Shown here: piece by piece, positions 21,409-29,527 of the stretch
How positions within the stretch are numbered: position 1 is the stretch's first letter
How the letters are laid out: each line of letters starts with the position of its first letter
Position numbers and translations under genes: made by a program
Notes under the pieces: model-generated
What the model saw: only the letters and a program-made list of their open reading frames with translations
The model's database searches: none
What the model was told of the DNA's origin: nothing
Source of the DNA: Selaginella moellendorffii
Lineage: Eukaryota > Streptophyta > Lycopodiopsida > Selaginellales > Selaginellaceae
Reading direction: 5' to 3'
DNA: 29,527 bases
Assembly: GCF_000143415.4 (NCBI RefSeq)
Contig: NW_003314486.1
Location: forward strand, 1,307-30,833

Positions 21409-24400
21409 AAACCGGGGCTGAGGCCGAGTCAGAGGAGGAAGAGCCAGATGCTGCGGCATTGCAGCGTACGGCTCAGGAAGTTGAAATCGAGAATTTGCGA
21501 AGGGAGATTCGCAAATTGAAGAAGGAGAACAAGAAGAGGAAGAAAGAAGCTGAGGCAGCTAAACCAGCTAAGCCTAAGCAACCGGACTCCTCTTCGAGTT
21601 CTGAGGACGATGAAGTTCTGCAGCCGCCCCCGGTTGCACGAGTTTCAAAGTTCAAGCCTCCGAAACCGCCTAATTTCAGAGGCATGCGGGACTATCAGGT
21701 TTTGGAAGACTGGGTCTACGATATGGAGAACTACTTCATAGCGGCAGACGTAGATGATCGTACGAAAGTTGCGTGCGCGCAATCCTTTCTCACCGATCAT
21801 GCCAAAACTTGGTGGCGCCAGGTGTGTGCTGAAAAAGGGCAGACTAGAAGTTGGACCAAGATGCGGTCTCGTATCCGTAAGGAATACTTGCCGGATGATC
21901 TTGGTCTGAGACTTCGCGCAGAGCTGCGGCGGTTAAAGCAGCGAGGGGACCTTATGCATTACGTTAATGCGTTTGCTCAGAAGCGCATTATGATTGCAAA
22001 TATGAGTGACGAAGATGCTCGGAGTTATTTCCTGGAGGGTTTAAGTTCACTTTCTCGAAATGAGATTTTGAAGTTTAAGCCGAAGACGTACCTGGAGTGT
22101 AAGGAGGCAGCACAGCAAGTTGCCTTTAGTCACTCGCTCATAGAACAATATCGGCAATCGTATGCTGGTAATTCGGACAAGAATAAAAATTCTGGGAATA
22201 AGCTAGGTGATCGGAAACAAAGGGTGGAAAGTAGATACCGCCCTGGGGGCTCACAAGCTACGGTGAATAAAGGTGGTGGTGGTTGGAGACCACCAGCAGC
22301 TTCTTCTGGTCCTAGGCCCTCTGTTCCTCCTCCTGGTGGGTACAAGCAGCAACAACCTACAAAACCTGCTCCTAGCGGAACGGGTAGTGTGGGCCATTGC
22401 TTCCATTGTGGAGAGTCGGGACATAGGTCCTCGGAATGTCCCAACAAGCATAAGACAAGGTCTCGGGTTAATGTCATGCGGAAAGACGGTGGTGGCGAAG
22501 CTGAAGGGGTTGACGAGTTGGTCAATGCAGACTATGAGGAAGAGGAGGTGAGTAACTTTCGTTGCTTTCCTCAAGCTTTTCTTGCAGTCAATGCAAACAC
22601 TGATCCGTTGATGTATCTGGTAGGCTTTGTCCGTGGACACCGAATCCGAGTGATGATTGACACGGGAGCTACGCACAGTGTGATATCCGAAGACTTAGTT
22701 AAGTTGTTAGGATTGAATGCTGAGCAAATGTCGCCTATGCACTTCCGGTTTGCGGAAGGTGGGCAAGTAGCCAGAAAGTTTGTGAGTGATGTTCCAATAA
22801 AGATATCCAAGTGGAAAGAAAGAGTGGACTTGGTAGTGTTGAAGATACCAGATTTTCAGATGGTGTTTGGTATGGATTTCTTCAACAAGTATATAAAAGG
22901 GATTTATGGTGCTGGACAAAGTCGTATCACGTTGAAGTCAGAAGGACATCCTGATGTATCCTTTCAGTTGCAAAAGCGTTCCTCAAAAGATTGGGATGCA
23001 AAGTTCCTGACTGCGAGGGCCGTTCAAAAAGTAGCTAAGAGGGGATGTCAGACCTTTTGGGTTCAAGTGATGGAAGCTGAGGGTGTTGGTGACTCAGTAC
23101 AAATCGGCGATGGGGTTGATCCTGTACCAGAAAGGATATTGGAGTTGTTGGCGAGGAATCAGGATATCTTTCCGAAGGATTTGCCGCCAGGGCTACCTCC
23201 TAGCCGTGAGGTTGATCATCGGATTGAGATTATTGCGGGTTCTAAGCCACCTACAAAGGCTCCATATCGGTTGAACATCAAGGAGATGGCTGAACTCAAG
23301 AAGCAACTCACGGAGCTTCTTGACAAAGGTCATATCCGACCAAGCAAGTCACCTTATGGAGCGCCGGTCCTCTTCGTTATGAAGAAGGATGGAACCATGA
23401 GGATGTGTATTGACTATCGGGCACTCAACAAGATCACGGTTAAAAACAGTTATCCTTTGCCTCGCATTGATGACTTGTTTGACCAACTCTTAAAGGCTAA
23501 GTATTTTACGCGACTTGATTTGCGGTCCGGGTATCATCAGATACGGGTGGCAAATCAGGATGTGGAGAAGACAGCCTTTAAGACTCGGTATGGATCTTAT
23601 GAGTTCCTTGTCATGCCATTTGGATTATGCAATGCTCCGGCAACGTTCAGCACTATGATGGATAGAATATTCGGAGATTACTTGGATGCATTTGTTGTCC
23701 TGTATATTGACGATGTTCTAGTCTTTAGTGAAACGTTGGAGGATCATTTGAAACACTTGGAGCTGGTGTTTCAGAAGTTGCGCGAACACAAACTGTATGC
23801 TAAGGAAAGTAAATGCGCTTTTGGACAATTGCGCGTAAACTTTCTCGGACATATAGTTGGTGGTGGCGTGATTGAGGTCGATCCAAAGAAGGTGGAAGCA
23901 GTGAAGTCCTGGGAAGTTCCGACCACTGTATCAGATGTTCGATCCTTTCTCGGTTTGGCGGGATACTATCGTAAGTTTGTCCGCAATTTTGCAAGGATTG
24001 CTCTTCCGTTGACTGAGTTGACGAAGAGTAGTATTCCGTTTCATTGGACACCAGTTTGCCAGCGTGCTTTTGCACGGTTGAAGGAGATCTTGACTACGGT
24101 TCCTGTTCTCAGGATCCCAGATCTTGATAAACCCTTCGAAGTGCATTGTGATGCATCTGGCTATGCTATTGGTGCCGTGTTGCAGCAAGATTGTGACAAA
24201 GCGGTTGGTGTTACGTTAAGGCGACATGGTTGTCCCGTTGCGTTCTATTCCAAGAAATTGGATGAGACCCAACGAAGATGGCCAACGCATGAGAAAGAGA
24301 TGTTTGCTATAGTGTCGGCCCTGGAACACTGGAGACACTACTTGGGTGGACATACCAAGGTTTATACAGATAGTAACACACTAAGCTACTTTGCTACGCA

Positions 24401-26042
24401 GCCTAAGCTTACGCCGAAGCAGGCTCGTTGGCAAGAGAAGCTTGCTAGATATGATATTGAAATCATATATAAACCTGGTAAAGACAATATTGTTCCGGAT
24501 GCGTTGAGTCGTCAAGCTCAGTTCCGGGCAATATCGGCAATCAGTTCAGACTGGTTGAAGGACGTTCGGGCTTCGTATGGAAGTGATCCATTGGCGAAGG
24601 CAATCTTATGCCGTGCGGGGTTGTTGAAGCAGAGCCCTGGTAGCGAAGCAGCAAAAGTTGCTAGTCGCACTAATGCGAAGCTTCACTTCTCAGTTCGGGA
24701 TGGGCTTATATTCTATAAGCAAGAAAGATTGTATCTTCCCTCTAAGGATCTTCAGCAGTTATTTCTGCGGGAACATCACGATGTTCCAGCAGCGGGACAT
24801 GGTGGACAGCGAAAGACTCTGGCTTCATTGAAAAAGGGATTTTTCTGGTCTGGTATGGAAGATGATGTAGCGGACTATGTCCGTTCCTGTCCTGTATGCC
24901 AGCAATGTAAGCGCAGAACTGAGAAGCAGGCTGGAAAGTTGCAGTGCATTCCAGCACCGGCATGGCCATTTCAAAGTGTGACACTTGATTTCGTCACTTG
25001 CTTGCCGAAGTCTAAGGGTTATGATACTTTGATGGTGGTTGTGGATCGGTTGTCAAAGATTGCACACTTCGTTCCAACTGTGGGAACAGTAAATGCGAAA
25101 CAAGCAGCAAAGCTCTTTTTCCATGAAGTAGTGCGGGTTCGTGGTCTTCCTGAAGAAATGATCTCAGATAGAGATTCGAGGTTTACGGGGAAGTTTTGGG
25201 GAACCCTGTTCCAGTTGTTTGGTACCAAGTTGAAGTTTAGTACGGCTTATCATCCTCAAACTGATGGGCAGACCGAACGCGTGAATGCTCAAATTGAGGA
25301 TTATCTGCGGTACTATGTCGCGGCGGACCAATGCGACTGGGTTGAGCATTTGGATACAGCAGAAATTTGTTATAACAACACATTTCACAGCGCTATAGGC
25401 TGTTCTCCATGGGAGATGTTGCAAGGAAATGCTCGTGGGGTTCCTCAACAGATCGTTGTCCCGAAACCAATGACCGAAGTGTTGGTCCCAGCCGTGGAAA
25501 CTTATGCAGAGCAGCTACGCCAAGGTTGGTCTAAAGCTACCGAGGCGATGGGCAAAGCTCAGGATAGGTATCGACGTGATAAGGATCAGCATCGTCGGGA
25601 TGTATCCTATCTAGTGGGAGATCAGGTGTGGCTATCTTCCCGGAACTTGAACATCAAGGGTTCTTTGTCTCGGAAGCTCTTGCCGAGATATGTTGGACCC
25701 TATCGGGTGTTGAAAAGACTTGGTGATGTATCCTATCAGTTGGATATTCCAAAAGAGATGTCCAGCCTTCATGATGTGTTTCATGTCAGTTTACTGGCCC
25801 CATATCATGAGGATCCTAGCCGCTCTAGGAATGTTCGTCCAGCTCCGGATGTTATTGATGGTGAACCGGAGTATGAGGTTGAGGCCATCCTTTTGTCTCG
25901 TAAGGCACGTGGTGGTCGTGCGAAGGAATATCTAGTTAAGTGGAAAGGTTACCCGACTTGTGAATCAACTTGGGAACCTCTTAGTAATCTTGTACATGCC
26001 CGTGAGCTTGTCACGGCGTATGAGCATAGTAATAAACAATAG
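21409..26042 (+). CDS. Ty3/gypsy chromovirus Gag-Pol polyprotein, 5'-truncated
   Basis: This is a single frame open from 21411 to the TAG at 26040-26042. There is no upstream ATG: the preceding in-frame TAA (21408-21410) straddles the junction with copy C, so the Gag N-terminus is lost. Residue numbers count from a TTG at 21459. Order: acidic then lysine-rich coiled stretch (about 1-40); capsid-like Gag (about 75-235); CCHC knuckle C314-C317-H322-C327; protease DTG at 401; reverse transcriptase with D687 and YIDD 749-752; RNase H D898, E947, D971; integrase zinc site H1107, H1114, C1144, C1147; integrase D1177-X59-D1237-X35-E1273; GPY motif 1413-1415; chromodomain from about 1469 with Y1472, W1495, W1505. 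All the usual catalytic residues are present and I see no internal stop or frameshift. It makes cDNA and integrates it, with the chromodomain probably guiding insertion to marked chromatin (family knowledge). Confidence 0.95.
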
Positions 26043-26650
26043 CTTTTGTAAATCTTGTAATAAATCTTGCAAATTAATAAAGTAAAATATTTCTATCAAT
26101 CAAAAGTGTCGTTTCTCTCGATCAATTGTACTTGGGTCAGTTTTGGCAGGCTGACTTCGGCACTTCGGTGCATGGGTCCAATCCATAACCATGGGGATAC
26201 CTATTATAGACTGATCACAAGTCCCCGCCTCTCTCTCGATGACTCCTTTTCAAAAAAAAAAAAAAAAAGGGGCGTGGTCGTGTAAACAACTTAATCTGCC
26301 AGTTTATAATAGTTGTCTAAATCTTCCCGACGGGGTTGATTTCTTGCTCAGGGGCAGTTGGGCCTCTGGCCTTCTCCCGATATCCCTGCGGGCAGGGATG
26401 TATCATTCCTTTGTAAGCTGAGTGGTACTCAGAGCAGCAAGGGTGGCTAACTCCGTTGGTCATTTCCTTGTCGGCGACGGCCGGAGGGTGTCTGAGTCTT
26501 AGCGTCTTTTGACGTAGAGGAGAGGTCGTTCCATAACTCATTTAAGTCGGTGCATTTCCCACATAGTGTGCTTTCCGTTAACTTTCGGGGTTGTTTCCTT
26601 GACGGTTTGCTAGACTCGGGTATGCATCGACGAGGACGTCGATCTTCCCC
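26043..26650 (+). other. 3' non-coding tail of gag-pol element
   Basis: About 600 bp lie between the stop codon and the PPT. AATAAA occurs at 26059-26064 and 26076-26081. From about 26125 it matches, inverted, the tails of copies B (4493-5010) and C (17253-17400). A run of 17 A (26252-26268) is absent from those copies. No protein is evident; frames here are short and unrelated to Pol. Confidence 0.75.
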
Positions 26651-26663
26651 AAGGGGGGGAGAG
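26651..26663 (+). other. Polypurine tract of gag-pol element
   Basis: AAGGGGGGGAGAG lies immediately before the LTR start TGTCGCG. It is identical in kind to the copy B tract at 4480-4492 and fits the primer for plus-strand DNA synthesis. Confidence 0.85.
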
Positions 26664-27584
26664 TGTCGCGCATGTGACTTCGGGTATCGAAAGATACTTG
26701 TCGACTAGTACTTACGGACTCTCTCTCCTTACTGCCACGACGGCAGGAGGTCGGTACTGCTGGTTCCCTTTATGGTCTCCGCCCAAGCTAGTTGAGAAAC
26801 TTGTCAGCACATGTGCACTTAGACCGGAAGGGCACTAAGGAAGGAAATCCTAAGTTGTCATTAAGTCAAGCATACTTGACACGGTGATGAGAAACTCATG
26901 ATGTTGACTTGCACTTGCTAGTGTTGGGAACCCCCGCGATATTGATACTAGTCCCTCAATATTCGCTAGATGATAGCTTACCGTGTTTGCCAAACACCCT
27001 CGCTATCACGCCCTTTGTGTTAGTCTCGTTTCGGTCCCAAATGCTATTTATGGAAAGTGTCTAGATTCGCTCATTTGGCATATCTACGGAATGTTGAGGT
27101 CGGCCTGAACACAATGGTGTTCGTCCCATGTCCAAATTCGCAATCTAAGGCCATTCCATATTTAGTAAGTTTCGAGCTTGTCCCAGAGACTAACTCCTGG
27201 TACTAAGGGTGGCTTGGGGTGAAAGCCCAAAGCGTGTGTCCCTCAAGGGGGGGGGCTGTGGGGGGTTCCAAATGTATAGTAGGGATAGTGGTTGGCATGC
27301 ATGTCCGACCACCTGAGACATTAGTTTGGCTTCCGCTGGGCTGTGTCGCTCCTTGTTCTGCGTCCGGCTTGGGTCTAAGCCCAAGCTCCACGCTGCTCTA
27401 GTCGGTGGAGTACCCTCCTTCTCGCGTTAGGCCACCGGTATGCCAAAATTGTGCCAGACTCCGTCTGACACCATTTTGCGTGCAGGTGCTGGATACGAGG
27501 AGCTGGTGCTCGTGGGATTGTACCGGACCCTCATTTCGTAGCGCAACGGGCTTGGAGTTCGGCTCCAAATTCAGGTGCGCTACA
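26664..27584 (+). repeat. 3' LTR of the gag-pol element
   Basis: It starts TGTCGCG after the PPT and ends GTGCGCTACA, the same end as the LTR at 15474. Length is 921 bp. Long stretches match the reverse complement of 16620-17252, while the U5-side part (about 27470-27575) is diverged from it. The matching 5' LTR is not in the window. Short frames here have no recognisable product. Confidence 0.8.
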
Positions 27585-27860
27585 GGTACCCCACATTTCG
27601 CGGGGCGCGTTTTGGGGCCCAAAACGCGCGATTTTTCGCGAGAAGTTGCAAGGGTACCACGTGTTCCGCGGGCTTTTTTTGGGGCCCAAAACACGCGATT
27701 TTTCACGAAAAGTCGGGGAGGTACCCCACATTTTGCAGCGCGCGTTTTGGGCCCCAAAACGCGGTCTTCGTGAATTGTTGGGGAGGTACCACATGTCCCG
27801 CGGGCGTGCTTTTTGGCGCCCAGAAAGAACACGGGGTTGTGGAGGTACGCTGCAGCTTTG
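27585..27860 (+). repeat. GC-rich palindromic minisatellite, ~58-68-bp units
   Basis: Units begin GGTAC at 27585, 27653, 27720, 27786 and 27844. The first and third contain near-perfect palindromes: 27605-27629 (12-bp arms, one central base) and 27741-27763 (11-bp arms), centred on TTTTGGG/CCCAAAA with CGCG ends. It starts exactly where the LTR ends. Frames across it are repeat artefacts. Confidence 0.8.
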
Positions 27861-27878
27861 GATCAAGCTGCCCCACAC

Positions 27879-27884
27879 TATAAG
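27879..27884 (+). promoter_or_regulatory. TATA-like box upstream of 5S sequence
   Basis: TATAAG lies at about -31 to -26 from the inferred 5S start. Plant 5S genes usually carry a TATA-like element near -28, so the position fits. Confidence 0.45.
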
Positions 27885-27909
27885 AGTAGGGGGAGTGTGA
27901 AATATTTCA

Positions 27910-28027
27910 GAGTGGGTTCAAACTGTGACTATGGCACTGGATCCCATCAGACCTCCAAAGTTAAGCGTCCCTGGGCTTGAATAGTACTGGGCTGGGTGAC
28001 CACCTGGGAAGTCCAAGTGACCCCCTC
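27910..28027 (+). rRNA. 5S ribosomal RNA gene or 5S-derived element
   Basis: About 118 bases match plant 5S rRNA. GGATCCCATCAG, AAGTTAAGCGT (box A), CTGGGTGACC and CTGGGAAGTCC (box C region) are conserved in order and spacing. The ends GAGTGGG and CCCCCTC can form helix I with one mismatch. The 3' part is about four bases shorter than typical, and the first 30 bases are more diverged. Runs of T follow at once. It stands alone here, not in a tandem array, so it may be a dispersed or pseudogene copy, or the 5S domain of a Cassandra-like element. Confidence 0.75.
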
Positions 28028-28040
28028 TTTTTGTTTTTTT
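28028..28040 (+). terminator. RNA polymerase III T-run terminator
   Basis: T5, G, T7 directly after the 5S end: the usual pol III termination signal. Confidence 0.7.
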
Positions 28041-28308
28041 CCTTACAAGTCATTTATTTTTGTAAGATCACTGTTTTAATATATAGACTTTGAGTATTTT
28101 TCCATAGCATATAAGTGTATGGTCCTTAAATACTACTTACAATTGTCAATGTAAGGTGTGTTTGCCAAATTGTGTCATTAGTTAGTTATTAACTAGGATA
28201 TAAGTCACAAAGAATGTGTTGTGACTGTCACCACGTGGCATGGCAAGCAAGTCCAAACATATGTATTTCACATGGCATACAAGGACGCTAAACTCTAACT
28301 ATGAGAAC
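28041..28308. other. AT-rich spacer with no gene seen
   Basis: I see no coding sequence or RNA gene. A CCACGTGGCATGG motif near 28232 and a partial copy of the following repeat near 28287-28308 are the only recognisable elements. Confidence 0.6.
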
Positions 28309-28470
28309 AAGCCAAAGGGCATGCCACGTGTCAATGTGGCACACATTGAAAACCATAAAACTCTGAGCACAAACCAAAGTGCATGCCATGTGTCAATGTG
28401 GCACACATTGAAAACCATAAAACTCTATGAGATCAAACCAAAGGCCATGCCACGTGTCAAAATAAAACTC
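28309..28470 (+). repeat. 62-64-bp tandem repeat, about 2.6 copies
   Basis: Units start near 28309, 28371 and 28435. Each has AAACCAAAG, a CATGCCACGTGTCAA-type block, GTGGCACACATTG and CATAAAACTCT. The third copy is truncated. Confidence 0.85.
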
Positions 28471-29084
28471 GGATATATCCAGGGCCAGACACATCTGGGG
28501 CCCGGCATATCGGGTGCCCGACATGTACGGGGCCCGACATATCGGGTGCCCGACATGTCCGGGGCCCGATATATCTGGGGCCGGATATATCGGGTGCCCG
28601 ACATGTCCGGGGCCGGATATATCGGGGCCCGGACATGTCTGGGTGCCCGATATGTCCGGGGCCAGACATGTCCGGGGGCCCGACATATCGGGTGCCCGAC
28701 ATGTTCGGGGCTGGAGATATCGGGGCCCGGACATGTCCGGGGCCCGACGTATTGGGTGCCCGACATGTCCGGGGCCCGATATATCTGGGGCCCGGACATG
28801 TCCGTGGCCCGACATGTCCGGGGCCCGACATCTCTGGGGCCCGACATGTCCGGGGCCCGACATCTCTGGGGCCCGACATATCGGGTGCCCGACATATCCG
28901 GGGCCCGACATGTCCGGGGCCGGATATGTCGGGGCCCGGATATGTCTGGGTGCCCGACATGTCCGGGGCCGGACATGTCCGGGGCCGGACATGTCCGGGG
29001 CCCGATATATCTGGGGCCGGACATATCGGGTGCCCGACATATCTGGGGCCCGACATGTCTGGGACCCGACATATCCAGGGCCTG
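28471..29084. repeat. 16-bp palindrome-rich satellite, ~38 units
   Basis: Variants of CCGGGGCCCGACATGT repeat, alternating GACATGTC with GATATATC cores and GGGGCCC with GGGTGCCC linkers. Because 16 is not a multiple of three, long frames on both strands carry the same repeated peptide motif (PDMSGA type). They are artefacts. Confidence 0.9.
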
Positions 29085-29085
29085 A

Positions 29086-29527
29086 GGTATGCCACATGGC
29101 ATACAAGTGCAGAAGAGGTACCTTCCAATGTCATGTCACGTGGCATGCAACCTCAAAGGTGCCACCTCTCCAAGGGTTTGTCACGTGACATGCAACCTCC
29201 AAGATGCCACCTTTCCAAGGGTTTGCCACATGGCATCCATAGGTACCACCTCTCCAAGGGTTTGTCACGTGGCATGCAACCTCCAAGATGCCACCTTTCC
29301 AAGGGTTTGCCACGTGGCATCCATAGGTACCACCTCTCTAAGGGTTTGTCACATGGCATGCAACCTCCAAGATGCCACCTCTCCAAGGGTTTGCCACGTG
29401 GCATCCATAGGTACCAACTCTCCAAGGGTTTACCACGTGGCATGCAACCTCCAAGATGCCACCTCTCCAACGGTTTGCCACGTGGCATGCTATAAGTACA
29501 CAAAAGTATGCCACGTGGCATGCCACC
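29086..29527 (+). repeat. 84-bp tandem repeat (45 + 39 bp) with CACGTG motifs, runs off window
   Basis: Two alternating half-units share the block CTCCAAGGGTTTG(C/T)CACGTGGCAT. One then has GCAACCTCCAAGATGCCAC, the other CCATAGGTACCAC. About four to five units are visible and the array meets the window end. Open frames across it are repeat-driven. Confidence 0.85.

Noticed and set aside
22130-25448. Antisense frames within gag-pol
   Set aside because: Shadows of the long sense frame with no motifs of their own.
28240-29188. Overlapping 220-290-codon frames in the 16-bp satellite
   Set aside because: A 16-bp period gives the same peptide in every frame, so these are satellite artefacts.
29086-29527. 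Possible CRISPR array from regular repeats
   Set aside because: The intervening sequences are themselves repeated, not unique spacers, and the genome context is eukaryotic.

Overview
The window is eukaryotic, repeat-dominated nuclear DNA, most likely from a land plant and perhaps a non-seed plant (the last point is inference). The evidence is a chromodomain-bearing Ty3/gypsy gag-pol gene, an initiator-tRNA-Met primer site, a 5S rRNA sequence of plant type, and nested or inverted LTR elements with minisatellites. I see no ordinary host protein gene. The only convincing coding region is the retrotransposon polyprotein. A 100-base N gap (14428-14527) marks a scaffold join.

Layout. 1-4402 is the internal region of a non-autonomous LTR element on the + strand (copy A). 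It meets, tail to tail, a second copy on the - strand (copy B, 4403-8723 plus 15160-15471), making a giant inverted repeat. Copy B is interrupted by a different, coding-free LTR-type element D (8724-15159). D has TG...CA ends, a 5-bp AAGAC target duplication, a complex 81/12/6-bp repeat array present twice, and a core extraordinarily dense in short perfect hairpins. Copies A and C supply the uninterrupted target site.

At 15474-17252 lies an LTR on the - strand (TGTCGCG...CGCTACA), followed on that strand by an initiator-Met PBS. It carries a near-identical 630-bp tandem duplication and is shared by copy B (as its 5' LTR) and a third copy C (17253-21408, - strand, as its 3' LTR). At 21408/21409 copy C is fused head to head to a gag-pol gene on the + strand (21409-26042). 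That gene is one uninterrupted frame with zinc knuckle, protease, RT, RNase H, integrase and chromodomain, but its 5' end is missing. It is followed by a ~600-bp 3' tail, a polypurine tract (26651-26663) and a 3' LTR (26664-27584).

The right end holds a palindromic ~67-bp minisatellite (27585-27860), a 5S rRNA gene or 5S-derived element (27910-28027), and three further tandem-repeat arrays rich in CACGTG (28309-29527).

How the parts relate. The gag-pol element and copies A, B and C share their LTR and 3' tail, so they look like an autonomous element and its large non-autonomous derivative, in which ~4.2 kb of non-coding sequence replaces the polyprotein. Element D is also non-autonomous and shares a ~75-bp LTR module with that family, so it may borrow the same machinery (inference). 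The most unusual object is D's hairpin-chain core.
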